Below, piece after piece: positions 26,701 through 38,266 of a stretch of 64,000 bases of DNA. How positions within the stretch are numbered: the stretch's first letter is position 1; each line of letters begins with the position of its first letter. The notes under the pieces were generated by a model. That model was given only the letters and a program-made list of their open reading frames with translations. It did not search any database and was not told the DNA's origin. The stretch comes from Stercorarius parasiticus (lineage: Eukaryota > Chordata > Aves > Charadriiformes > Stercorariidae), in assembly GCA_013396915.1 (NCBI GenBank), contig VWZL01002601.1, positions 62,001-126,000 of the forward strand, in the 5' to 3' direction. A program made the position numbers and the translations under genes.

Positions 26701-28628
26701 AAGGAGCCATTGGGACCATGAGTGATAACCCTAGGTGACTTTCTGATTCACATTCACTAGTCATAAACAGTCAGGTTAATTTCTGCTTAATTTATTCAAG
26801 CTGATTGGAAAAAAATAATGTAAAGCAGTTATTTATCTCTTTTGTGTGGAACTTTCTTAAGAGAAAAATCAAAGAACCACAATGTAGGCTGTATAGAGTA
26901 TACAGGAAATGGCCTCGTTAATTACTTCATTTTATATATGAGAAACTATCAAAAATGTAGGTTGCATCTGGATTTATTAGAAAGGCCAGTCTCTGTTCTG
27001 CATTGGCCCCAGTCCTATACAAGTGCTTAGTACTTTATATTTTGTTACTTTGTAAGCATTTCTGTAGTGCCATATGGTTTCATATTTTAGTAACTACCTA
27101 TGCCATAGATTTTTGACACACTTTTTAGTCCTCATCTGTGAATAAAATGGCTAATCTAGGCAGCGTGGTCATGCTTTAATTGATTACTCAAAAAAACACC
27201 ATTTTGTGACAAGGGTGATGTAACTGCAATTACCTCTTAGTTAAGTGCGGAAAAGGTATGATAACTACTCATTCCCATAGCTAAAGAGTTTAACATGTAG
27301 CTGAGAATTATGATAGTGTATGGTGTAACTGCAATGCAGTTAAGATGCATGGATTTCTAATATGAAAAGTACTTCATATATCAAGTGACAATAATAGATG
27401 AATCAGCCATATGAGCTTTCCAATTTTGTTACTTGTACTCTATCAAACCCCAGAGTTTCCAGCATTGTCACTGCTCAGTGCATAATGCACGGCGCTTCTG
27501 TGCTTAGCTGTTTAAACACAGAACTCCTGTAGAACAAGCAAATGTGCAGGGACACAAGGTGCATTAATAGTTTCAGTGATATTTATACATTTGAAGTGAT
27601 TTGGGTGCCTCTGATAAAATGATTATTTGTGAGTTTAGGGTTAGAAATCCCAGCTTCCTTTTTGAAAGTATCTACCAAAGAATATGTATATTGTAAATGT
27701 AATTGCTTTGCAGTTGCTTTCATCTTATGATAAAAGTGTGATCTAGAGAGAGAAAAAATAAAAATCAAATCAGCTCTCAGATTTCTTCAAGAATGTTTTA
27801 TTCACATATATAAAGACACAACTTCTACCTGTAGCTTTTACGGCTGATACTAAGAAATGGTTTCCATTATAGGTGCGTTCAAAATGTCCAAGTTTAACTC
27901 TTGCAGCTAGCAAAACCAATTAATTTTTTTTCCACAAGCAAAAGCAATTTTCTACAAGTGTAAAGGAAAGAGAGTCCTGACTTCCTTTGGTGCCAAGGAA
28001 ATGAGAATGTTCTCCCTTTGCACAGGACAGTAAGCGCTGGGTTATTGCCTGGTCTCATTGCTGGTGGGGAATCTCTCTCTTCCCTCAGCTGTCTTTGCAG
28101 GCTGCCAGTACTGCTGCTGCGGTAGGGAGGTATGGCCAAATTTAGTTTGAAGGCAATTGGCTCTGTCAAACAGTATTGAAAGTTTCATCCTGAAAGCTTG
28201 TAGGGTTGGGTCGTGTGCAAATGAAGGCAGAGTTGCAAAGCCTGGGGCACGAGGGGGTGGCTGTGCAAGGGAGCACACAAATAATTTCCAGTGTTCCCTG
28301 AACTGTAACTGTCTGGGAAGGTATCCCTTACTACTTGTAGCAACGTAGAAGCACCCTTCAGCTGCTTTTCAGGGTTTTGGAGGCATTTTATAAGTAAGTG
28401 ATATCTGCTTGGCTGCCAGCAATTTTCTTTGCAGTGATAGGAAAATAATCAATTTATGCCAAATTGAATTTGAATGTGTTGAATTTAGAGTACAAGGGCT
28501 CCAAATAATCAAGCAAATTAGAACAAAGACTGATTAGAACGCAGACAGGTGCAATCAGATCCAAATGCGCTCTGCTCAATGGGCAAAGAGATCAGATCAA
28601 TAATATTGTGCTGCAGGGAGGAGAGGGG

Positions 28629-28680
28629 AAAAAAAAAAACCAAAAAAAAAAAACAAACAAACCAAAAAAACCCCAAAAAC
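28629..28680. repeat. A-rich / aaac low-complexity tract
   Basis: Long A runs are interrupted by short CC or C steps on the plus strand. No coding frame is credible here, although frames appear open in several phases because the complement is T- and G-rich. Confidence 0.75.
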
Positions 28681-29373
28681 GTTTGAATCCTAAAGCAACT
28701 GCAAACTTGCCAGACCAATTTTTCTTCACCACTTTTGTCTCCTTCTGCAGTGACCAGGAACAGCATAGAGCTCCCATACCACAGCCACTGACGTGCAGGG
28801 ACACGCTGAGGGGGGTACAGGGTGGAAACAGATATGCAGAAGGGGAGTTAGCCAAGCGTGGGTGTCCTCCAGGTTGGCATCTAAATTGTGTCTACCAGAA
28901 GCCGTGTTGTAGAGAGAGAGAATTTGTATGGCGTCAGGAATAAGCTGTTTACCATTTTATTTGGAAAATGGTATGACCTGCTCTGTTTTCACATTTGTCT
29001 TTGAAGATACATAAGTAGTAATCTTAGTCTGCTCCAGAGATTTTTCTGGAGCTTATTCATACTGTTAGCTTTCTGGACAACACTGCTACATTCCTTCCAT
29101 ATCTGAGGCATACAAATCTTCAAGAGCTATTAGTGGACCAGTATATTAATTCAGTAGTTGCTGAAAGAAAGATGGAATGCAAATATTATAGCTCCCTGCT
29201 ACTCTAAGTGGACAGGAACAAATACATTCTTTTCCTTTGAAATCCTCATTAATTTCTTGATCTGTTTGGGTACAACAGTGACTTTTAGTCTCCAAACATC
29301 AGAAGCGTTGACCTTTACAAAATAGGCACTTCGGTAATTTTTCACGGTATGTTGTCGTTTGTTGTTCCAAGTC

Positions 29374-29547
29374 CAGACCCTGTTAATTCTAGTTTATATT
29401 TATATTAAGGATTTATATAAGGAGGATTTTTTCACTCAAAAAAAACCACCCCAAAACAAACTCTTAAAATGTAACCACAGGCTCTTTATGCCAAAACTAA
29501 ACAATTATTTTTTCTATCAAAGTCTGTCTCTCCCTCAAAATTATCTT
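29374..29547 (+). repeat. Unidentified repeat, copy 1 of 2
   Basis: This AT-rich segment recurs in the same orientation at 34654-34866. The shared part includes ggatttatataagga, ttttttcactcaaaaaaa, aaaatgtaaccacaggctct and tgtctctccctcaaaattat. Over the right-hand 125 bp or so the two copies differ by only a handful of substitutions plus short indels in the A and T runs. Sequence outside the segment is not similar. I do not recognise the family. It has no poly(A) tail, no clear terminal inverted repeat and no protein-coding content. The 81-codon frame through it (29359-29604) is therefore not considered a gene. Confidence 0.85.
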
Positions 29548-31229
29548 ATGTCAAAACTTCAGAACTGCCTTCAGTGCAAGAAATTGTTAAGAAAATGTTT
29601 GTGAACATGGTCCTCCTGTTGAGAGATGGGATTTAAGAGGTGAGAGGTCAGCTCTTAGTGAAGGATTCCATGATAGATTTTGTTGTTGTTTGTTGCTTTA
29701 AAAAAAAAGGGGGTGTGTGTATGGCTAGCATATACTTTTGATGCCTTTCAATTAACGTACTACAGTATATTTATTTTCAAAGATACATTATGAGCTTTGT
29801 GTTCTGGAGACTATTGGAGTCTCCTTTTTTTTTTTTTACTGGCTAAGTTTTAGGTTGGTGTTCTCATGTTTAGTTGTCTGATTACAAGATGAACATGATT
29901 TTTAAAAGGGTCTGATTTTAGGCTAATAGGCTAATAATCCAAATGGAGATTTTTTTTTTTTTAGAATAACCTTATCGTAGAATATCGTAATTTGAGTTTT
30001 ATCTGCTGTTATGCTTGGAATAGAAACAAAAGCCATCTGCTTTTTAGCTTTTCAGTAGATATACATCATCTCACTGGCAATTTTGTTTGATATGCTCCCA
30101 GCTGATGTGTTCATCTCGCTAAATTCTGTGGAAAAGCACAAAATCAGTAGGTTTTCTTGTCTTAAAGAAATTCCTTCTCAAAGGAATACTGTAAGGTTTC
30201 ACCTCTTAACAGTCTTGGGTGGAGGGGATGGATGGGGGTAAAAACTTGATTTCCATGACGCTTGCAACTCAGTTTCAGTGCTGCATTGTCCACAGAGCCC
30301 TGGGGCACTTGTCCCTCCTCCCTGCTGATGTTTAACTGACTTGGAGCCCCCTCTCTGCATCGCAAGGGTAAAGCCACGTACTGCTCCAGCCTCAGCCTGC
30401 GAAAGTCTCTGCAGGGCTGTGCCCACACTGTGGTTCAGCTGCCAACTTTACATTTGCCTCTGCAGTTAACGAATTGGAGTAGGAGTCAATCTGCCTGTCC
30501 GGGGAGAGGTTGTGGTTGTTGGTTGTGGTTTTGTTTGGTGTGGGTTTTTTTTTTTTCTCCAGGGTCCCCACATCATCTTCTATCCTGAATTCCAACCTGG
30601 CATCTCCAGTACAATCATAAATTGAGGAGAAAAATTAAAAATGCAGACAGGATCAGTCATTTATTGCTTGCATTTTGTGTCTTTAACATCACCTTTAATT
30701 TGGTATTTATGAACAAAATTAACTTCAGTTGTCAGAATAAAACATTCTAATTTCTGAGCTCTTTTTAAAACAAGGCTGGATTTTCCCTCATTCATTTTTT
30801 CCTGGAAAAGGTTGCCATTCCACCAAAGTTGGCAAAAACAACAACAAAAAACAAACCCAAAAATATTGCTGGCCACTTCTGATGGTGTATTTGTCACACA
30901 CATGCAAAAAAATGACTATAGGCACACATGAATGTGTTGCTATGAACTGACAGATTGTGCTCAGTATAAATCAATGCATGTTTATATGCTTTGTGTGTCT
31001 TCAAACAGTCTGTTTATGAACTTTAATATGTACAAAAGAGTAAATATCAGGATCTGGCCATGTGGTTGCTCATGAGGATTGCGGCCAGGACCAGGCAAGC
31101 GATGCATATTGCTCAGAGCCAGCTGCTACCTAAGTTTTCAGATCTCCCTTTTTGGTATCTCCCTTCTTTCCTGGAGAGGAATTAAAATTCCCCTTCTCCT
31201 TCCTCTGTTGTGAAAGAATACTTTGCTGC
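29548..31229. other. Non-coding DNA with T runs and a GT-rich tract
   Basis: The segment holds T13 runs at about 29825-29837 and 29950-29962, a strand-biased G/T-rich tract at about 30508-30560 ending in a T run, and no recognisable exon. The overlapping minus-strand frames at 30162-30428 are featureless. It lies between the two copies of the unidentified repeat, and no retroviral gag, pol or env similarity is visible. Confidence 0.6.
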
Positions 31230-31376
31230 TGTCTTCTGGAGTCTTCTTCTCTGGAGATATTCCAAGCCCGCATGGATGCGTTCCTGACCAGCTTGCTCTG
31301 GGTGACCCTGCTTTGGCTGGATGTTGGACTGGATGATCTCTGAAGGTCCCTTCCAACCCCTGCCATTCTGTGATCT
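31230..31376 (+). mobile_element. CR1 LINE fragment, 3' end
   Basis: The segment carries the CR1 phrases ctctggagatattccaagcc, ggatgttggactggatgatc and ggtcccttccaacccctgcc, and ends with one copy of the 8-bp terminal repeat attctgtg at 31365-31372. The left boundary is uncertain; weak similarity may begin near 31216. The element is severely 5'-truncated and carries no usable coding region. Open frames on the minus strand across it (31130-31544) are antisense shadows of the repeat. Confidence 0.92.
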
Positions 31377-34300
31377 AATTCCAAAACTCATTGGGGAATC
31401 TCCAGCATACAGATACCTAAAGGTGATTAAAGCTCTAGTGCTCAGTCTAACGCACAAAAAAAAAAAATATGTGGGATGGAGGTATCTCAAGAGTCCATAT
31501 AGCGAGCTACAAAGCCTGAATCGTGATAATGATGATGTGTGCATATATTGCAGGGCTCTTGAGCACTTATTTCTGACAAAAGCATTCTCCAGCTTTTACA
31601 GTGGCCCAAAATAACATTTGATGGTTGTCATTCTCTTCATAGTCACTGCCTGCCTTTCTTATTGCTCTGGAATTCCCCTGAGCTGAAATGCTGCGTGTTT
31701 TTCTGCTACACTGTGCACTGGGAAGCTCATCAACTGGGCAGACTACCAAACAGGCAAAAATATGGAGGTGGGTATCTTTTTTTCCTGTGTTCTCTTCACC
31801 ATTAAATGTGACATCACCTGACTCTCAAAAATCAGCAAATGCTTGAATATTAGGTCTGTTGCTTTGCCTGCAACCATGTAGTGAGCTGGGGGAGAGTCTG
31901 AGAGCACAGTTTGAAAAGCTGTCTTGCGTAGTGCAGTAGAATTGCTTTTATGGTCCCTCCTCACCATGTCTCCAGCATCTGTGTGAGGTATAAATGTAAC
32001 CTACCTCAGGGAAGTTACCTGTATTTTGGTCAGGATTTTAGCAATAGATCTGCCAAACGACTTGTTCTTCAGACACTAATTCTTGTCTATAAGCTCAGCT
32101 CTAGTTAATGCACATCTTTATTTTCTTGCCTAAGAATGACTATCTACTTTCTGATCTTTTTTTTCCATGTTTTAAGTGTTTGGGATCATATCTGTGTTTC
32201 ATCAATATACAATTTGATTTATTCTCCAGGTCATTATTAAAGATATTAAACTATATCAGTCAACATGACAAGAAACATTTTTCTATCTATTCTTCCCACT
32301 TAAAGTCTATACCCTTCTTTTCCTTTTTAATTAAAAACTTCCAAATGTTATTCTACAATATATTAATATTTTGATCAGGTAATGTCTTGCCAGATTCCTT
32401 ACTAGAAAATTTCATTGTTATAAGCAGCTGCTTAAACTTTAGTGAAATTAAGAGTGTCTTTCTCCTTCTCCCTCTTTCTCCTTTGCCTCATCAAACAATA
32501 TTTTTTTTTTCCTCATTTATTTTTTTTTTTTCCCCCAAATAAAGCAATTTGGGTTATTGCCACAGTTGCTTCACTTTGAACTTATATTACTCAGGATGGA
32601 GCATTGCAAAACACTTTCACAAATATCTCCTACTATTGATTTATTTTTATAAAAATTTTCAGTTTCTGCCAGACACAAGAGGGACTACAACTGGAACATA
32701 GGTTCACAGAACTGTTAGAGGTAGAAGTATCCATGGAAACAAACTTTACTGCAGATGTTCAGATATTCTTCAGTCATCCCAAACAGAGGTAGAGAACAGT
32801 ATTGACTAACCTGTCTTTGAAGACTCGCAGCTATGCAGTGCAGCTTTAGCTCTGTTTAATGCCAATCCCTAAGCAAACTATTGGCAGCTCCAACAGGTTC
32901 CCTTTACAGGACAAATACTGTTGAAAAATTGTGGTAAACTAATAGATCCAATACCCTGATATTGTCTTTGTAGGGGAAGAAATAAAAAAAAGGATAAACT
33001 TTTCCTAAAGGTTTTATTGTCTCAAGTTGCATCACTGACTCTTATTTCTTCCCCTTTTGCTCTTTTTTTGAAAGCAGCTGTGTTAAATCCCTTCATTAAC
33101 CTTCAACATTTCCCCCCCACTTCTTGAATCTGAGCTAACCCCTAGCAATGGCTCCAGCCAAGCAAGCCCTGCTCGCCTGAGTCAGTCAAGCAGTTCCACC
33201 TACTCCACAGCAAAGCACAATGAGGAATAGCATAGGTGGGATTAGATGGACGAATACATGAGAAGCAAGTAGGATTCTACTGCTCTACACAGTTCTCACA
33301 ATCCAGTCCTCAAATAATTCTACCTGAATTTCTAAAAGAGATACCTAAAAGTTTTTGTGTCTTTGTTTTGGTTTTTTGTTTGTTTTTTTTCTCTCTAGTT
33401 TTCTGCAGGCACTTTGCATCTAAGCCAGTTTGTAAAGGTCTAAGTGCTTACCAGCTGCCTCTCAGTGCACGCTCTCCTGCAGCAAGCTTGCCAGCACACA
33501 ATTTCAAGCGTGAATTTGCAAATCCCAGTCTGCTGTCCCGCTTGAACCTGGCCCTGAGTACAGGGTCTCCCTGCTCTTATGCCTTCATTTTTAGGCAACT
33601 TATGATTCCTAGGAGGAGACAATTTTTCTTTAATGTGGTCAAAAACTAGACTCTTAATCTAATTTTCGGTTGTTTTTCTCTGTTGCTCTTCAAGATTAAC
33701 CTAACCTGCTGCTCAGACAGAGACTTCTCAAGTTGATAAAAGTTGGCAAAGGGAAATGTGAGCTGACAGCAGAATTGTTGGCCTGATGTCCACCCCTTCA
33801 TCCCATTCTCTGGTTCATTCCTCTGTTTTTGTTGCCAAAATAACTGACTATTTATGGAGTAAATTCTTATTTTAATAAGCATTAACCAGGCAACATGTAA
33901 CTACAGATACAGGAACAGAAAATACTATATTGTAGAATGTCAATGTAACTCATGGATCTTAAAACCACTGTTACTCTTTTTATAAAGACATCAGATATGC
34001 TAAAGGCTTCTCGGATGATTCATGGCTTTTTTTTTTTACGATTTCCATCTTGTTTGCATCCCTCCTTAGTTTGGTTTTACACACAAGTCTAGATGATACG
34101 GATTTGTTATACAGTACTTGTGTTAAGCTGAGTGAAGGATTCACCAGTGAGACTTCCAGAGTGTTACCAGTGATTGCTTTCAGACCTCCTTAATTGCATA
34201 TGGGTTCAGTCCCAAGAGCCAGTTAGACTCCGTTGCTTTCCAGCTCTTCCAGAATGTAACAAGAGAGGATCTTGCCAATTACAGTTGTTCTCTGTAAATG

Positions 34301-34653
34301 GGACAGTGAAAATTAATGGGATTTGCCTGACAACAGGTCAAAGATCTTTTTAACGTCGTTCTTTCTGTTTAGCCTATTGGCCTGATAATGCTGGAAATCA
34401 ATTCTTTGGAGAGGGATTCTGTATTGTGTCTTAATCCTTGGCAATTAGATCATGTACTCTGAAATAACTACTAAGAAATAAAGCTTTATTTGTTGTTAAC
34501 TGTGTAAATCTTCATGGTGTCATATTACAGAAATGCTTTCGGCACCAATTTGAGCAAACATAATTCAGTAGTCACAATTTAATCCTTTGCTTGATGTTTA
34601 AAAACAAAACAATTTTTTTTTTTTTCCAAAAAAACAGAGGGGGAAGAAAAAGG
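31377..34653. other. Non-coding DNA, T-rich tracts
   Basis: There is no recognisable gene. An A run lies near 31457-31467. T-rich tracts lie at about 32502-32533, 33364-33396 and 34612-34625. The tract at 33364-33396 precedes AG dinucleotides at 33397-33398 and about 33407-33408 and thus resembles splice acceptors. The 137-codon frame across it (33236-33649) has no recognisable domain, and a frame on the other strand is open as well. Confidence 0.55.
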
Positions 34654-34866
34654 ACTCCAGACCCTTCTGGAGTAATTCTAGTCTATATTGAGGATTTATA
34701 TAAGGATATATAAGGATCTATATATTTATATTAAGGATTTTTTCACTCAAAAAAACCCCAAAACCAACCTCTTAAAATGTAACCACAGGCTCTTTATGCG
34801 AAAACTAAACAATTATTTATTTTTTTTTCTATCGAAGAAGTCTGTCTCTCCCTCAAAATTATCTTC
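34654..34866 (+). repeat. Unidentified repeat, copy 2 of 2
   Basis: This is the second direct copy of the segment at 29374-29547. It is longer because of a local expansion of the tataaggat motif at about 34691-34739, which is nearly tandem, and a longer T run near 34820-34829. Its left edge contains a perfect 20-nt hairpin (34654-34673; arms actccaga and tctggagt, loop ccct). In copy 1 most of the second arm is missing. The flanks of the two copies are unrelated, so the duplicated unit is about 175-210 bp. It could be a fragment of a known avian LTR or DNA transposon that I fail to recognise, or a local duplication. Confidence 0.85.
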
Positions 34867-36939
34867 ACTTCACTTTGGAAGTAAAAATTTGTTTGGAGAT
34901 GATCAATTATGACTCCTTAATATTATTCTGAGACTACTGTAATCTTGTAATTGTTTTCCGTAATGGTGTCCCTGTAGGCCCTGATCATTCAAGTGGTAAA
35001 ACAAATGTGTTGATTTTGACTTTAGGCATGAAATACATTCGTGGGACTTCAGTGAGATTAAAAAAAATGTCAACAGTGAGCAACCAGGGAGTACTTGCAC
35101 CTTCCTGAGCACTTCCAGCTGAAACCCAGCGGTCTTCCCTCCAGGCATGGAGCAGGCTGGTGGGAGTGCTACAGCCATGATGGGAGCTGCATGGGTTTAC
35201 ATTACAGCATTGAGTGGATTGGCACCTGGGGGAGCCCAACACAGTGGGGAGGGGACAGTGATTGCAGAGCATTACAAATGTGTGAGAAATGTAATGAATA
35301 ATTAGATGCATCCCTCAAGGACTGATTTAGACAGCTAGAGAAATGGTTCCTAGATAATTCACAGCAGTACTAGTTTTGTTGGTTTTCGCGTAATCCGGTG
35401 GGATTGTGAGCAAGCCATTTACATGATAAAGGGCCGAGAAACATAGTCGCTAGAGTCAGCAAAATTATTAGTAATTATTGTGGTAATTAGTAATGGTAAC
35501 TTCTTGTACTAATGGATCCCCTCCCCCTTTCAATTAGCTGGGCATGAGATGATGGTCTTTTGGCAGAAAAGAAGGAAGAAAAAGTGCTATTTGGTTCAGT
35601 TTGCTCATAACCAGCCCTAGAGAGGATAGGGAATTATGGCAGAAAGGAAGCCTGTGACAGGCCAGTGATTGCTGTCGGTCATTGTAACTGGTATTGTTGT
35701 TACTGTCTTATTCTTTTAGTAGCAGTTCTATAATTTGTTGACATCATTAGCTAGGATTAACTGTCTCTAACCTTCATTTTGCTTGAGGTTTGCTATTGCT
35801 ATGTAAGACAGAAGAAAGACTCGTGTGCCCAAGGCTGGATTTGCTAGTCTAATAGGGCCTCACCCTCTGCCTGCAAGGGTGTTCATAACAGGGGAAAATT
35901 GATTAAAGAGACTTTTTCATGGGAAGAATCCATTCTGTACAAGTACAAAAGATGCTTACTTAATTTGTGTGAGCTAACACCTGGGGCCAAAGCAAAGGAC
36001 AGCCAAATCGGATATCAGTCAATTTGACCTGGGAGGGTAGTGCCTGAAGTGACCTTGGGAATGGTAGTTTTATGGAAAATAATGCTTAAAACCCTTGAAA
36101 AGATAGACAAGGGAATGTTGAAGATAGTAACTGCTAAGGGGAGCTCAAAGAAGTGCCTGCGAATGCCTTCATAAAATTTATGCATTACGCCATCTTCAGC
36201 CTCACTTACTACATTTTCATGGCATTTCTAGTGGCAGTAAAAAATTGACGTCAAGTCCTGCAAGAAGTTTCTTTTGGGCATGGGCTTAATGCCAACTGCA
36301 AATGCTACGTGTCTTGCACAACACCCATCTTGAGATCTGCTTCATGAGCCACTGCTGTGTGAAAGCGCCCGTCCAGCCTCACCACTTGCATGCATAATCT
36401 TACCGACTTAGCTGCTACGTCAGGAGCGCATGTGCTCTTTTAGATAATTCAAAAACCATGAACTCATTGCATTCATCTTGACTTCTTTTATATTGATCCT
36501 ACCAAAAAAGAGCCTCTTCTCAGTGAACCTGTGTGAACTGTGGTGGCACAGATGCAGAACGGTTTTTCTGAAGAGCTGTACTGTGCAGGAGGTAGGAGGA
36601 TGCTGACTTCTGAATCGTTTATCAGAGTGTTAATCAACTATGCAATAGTTTCCTATTGCAAGCTCAGCCTTTGTCATCCTGAAATATTGAAACCGGGGAG
36701 ATTTAAATACTCTGCAAATATATGCCCAGTCATGGGGGAAAAATGAAAAATGCCAAGCTGTGAGTAATGACTCTGAAGGCATTTTGACAGTGCAGAGACG
36801 AGTGCCTGATGCTCTCACCCTGAACTTGGTGAGTTTCAGTTGTGCTTCCTGGGAATGAGCTGGGAGCTGTTAACAATGTGCTTCCTTTGAGGGACTTGGT
36901 GGATCGGCACATTCCGTTTCCTGTGGCTGCAGCGAGCGT
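34867..36939. other. Non-coding DNA with a homeodomain-site cluster
   Basis: No gene is recognised. The TAAT-rich cluster at 35463-35514 is listed separately. Short frames on both strands at 34903-35311 and 36540-36912 overlap one another and show no domains. Confidence 0.6.
35463..35514. promoter_or_regulatory. Cluster of TAAT/ATTA homeodomain core sites
   Basis: Within about 50 bp there are several TAAT or ATTA cores, including TAATTA at 35484-35489 and further TAATs at 35472, 35491 and 35510. Homeodomain proteins bind such cores, and dense clusters occur in developmental enhancers. AT-rich DNA also makes these motifs frequent by chance, so this is only suggestive. Confidence 0.2.
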
Positions 36940-37068
36940 CCCATTTAAATGGGCAGCTTTTTAAAAGCGGTTCCTGGGAGGAGGTTGTGTTTTGGGTGGG
37001 TTGGGATTTTTTCTTCTTTTTTTTTTTCCTTTTTTCCTTCTTTCTTCCTGTCTGGCCCTCCGGGAGGC
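36940..37068. other. Palindrome, pyrimidine tract and GC-rich palindrome
   Basis: A perfect 14-bp palindrome (CCCATTTAAATGGG) is at 36940-36953. It is followed by a G/T-rich stretch, a nearly pure C/T tract of about 45 bp at 37007-37050, and then the imperfect 16-bp palindrome GGCCCTCCGGGAGGCC at about 37053-37068. CpG dinucleotides are more frequent just upstream (36905-36970) than in neighbouring DNA. No protein-coding frame is involved. This could be a structural or regulatory element or simply low-complexity sequence. Confidence 0.4.
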
Positions 37069-38091
37069 CATTTCACAATCCGATTGCTGTAGTGATGGTT
37101 AGGAGCATTCACTCTTGGGAAGTTTTGTAGCTCTCACATTTTAGCTTATGGAGCTGTTTTCCCTCCTTGGGGCTTACCTCATTCACACTTACAGCAGCAA
37201 TCCCGTTAACTTTTTATTTTGGCTAATGAAGCCAAAGTCTCAGCTCCCAATTTCCTTCTGTTCTCCAATTACCCTGGTAGTCCTTGTCAAACCAGTTTTA
37301 GTTTCTTACTTTTATACAGCTCTGGTAGCTTTTGTTCAGTGTTTCAAACGAGGTAATTAGACCCTTGTCTAGCATCTTGAATGTTGAAAATTATTCTCGT
37401 AGAACAGTTTTTTTCATTTTTGTAACTGCATGGCAGCTTAAAGTCAGTCTGAAATCACCTTGGTTGTTCTTCGACTAGTTTTCCATTTGGCAAGTTTACA
37501 TCAGGAAACTTTGCTGTTTCCTCAGCCTGAGCTCACATCTCGTACTGCCGAGTTTTACCCCATTCTGATTTTCTTCATCATTCATAAGCTTGGTTTGCAT
37601 AAAGAAAATTGGCAGTTGACAAATACTGGTAATAAAAGCATGTTGAGAGCAGCTCAGAAAAGAGCACTCTCTTAATAATTCAGTGTAACAAAAATAGATA
37701 AAGCAGATAAATCCAAGAGTAGATTTTTATATTTTATTTTGAAAAACATTTTCTGTGATTATTTTATACTTACTTGCATTACAAAGAGGGGGTGTGTACA
37801 GCCTCAAGCTTCTAGGCTGCATTAACCATATATAAAAAGCCACCTTTCCAAACTGATTTAGGAATAATAATGCTTTGGCTTCCACCCTGCAAATTGCAAA
37901 TCAACTAAACTTTGAACACAGTAAAGGTCCCAGCAGTTTCTCTAGTAGTGAAGTCAATTACTTGGCATACAGTTATTTATTGCCTTGAATAGTTTCTTTA
38001 GGACCAGCTATTTGCTCGAACGTTCTGAGAAGGGATAAAATGAATTATTCTAGGTAGGACTGCATAAGGCGTGTAACAAGAGGGGAGAATT
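37069..38091. other. Non-coding DNA
   Basis: I see no gene or repeat that I can support. Short plus-strand frames at 37148-37675 have no recognisable domain. Confidence 0.6.
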
Positions 38092-38266
38092 GCTGGGGTG
38101 TTTTGAGTGTGTTGTGGGGGTGTTTTTTTGTTTTAGGTTGGTTTTTTTTCTTTAGCTGTTTGGGATAAGGTGTTTTGCGTGGCTGTGTTCTGGGTTGGGT
38201 TTTTTTGGCACTGGTTGCTTGGTTTTGGTTGTTTCATTTCTGGTTTTCTGGGGATTGGATTGGTTT
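38092..38266. repeat. G/T-rich strand-biased low-complexity tract
   Basis: Over roughly 175 bp the plus strand is dominated by G and T (ggtttt, gggtgtt and similar irregular units) and has very few A or C. It is not a clean tandem repeat. It resembles the smaller tract at 30508-30560 and is the complement in character of the A/C-rich tracts elsewhere in the window. Confidence 0.65.

Larger units (their letters stand above)
23277..29373. other. Unique non-coding DNA with A/C-rich simple sequence
   Basis: There is no recognisable gene. A single undetermined base (N) is at 23278. Strand-biased A/C-rich tracts lie at about 23726-23780 and 28629-28680. A hairpin with an 8-bp perfect stem and 6-nt loop lies at 29031-29052 (arms gctccaga and tctggagc). 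The frame at 24106-24417 (103 codons, plus) and the frames on both strands at 24530-24883 have no recognisable domains and look like chance. Confidence 0.6.

Noticed and set aside
31130..31544. Minus-strand frames around the CR1 at 31 kb
   Set aside because: They are translations of the antisense strand of a CR1 fragment and its flanks.
32704..32733. Possible reverse-oriented CR1 end (cacagaactgttagaggtag)
   Set aside because: Only about 18 of 28 positions agree and the similarity does not continue into the next CR1 segment.
33236..33649. 137-codon plus-strand frame with acceptor-like T/C tract
   Set aside because: The tract lies within the frame, the product has no domain, and an antisense frame is equally open; this fits chance in T-rich DNA.
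29548..34653. The two direct repeats as LTRs of an endogenous retrovirus with a 5.1 kb interior
   Set aside because: The interior shows no gag, pol or env similarity, no primer-binding site or polypurine tract that I can see, and the repeat lacks TG...CA ends.
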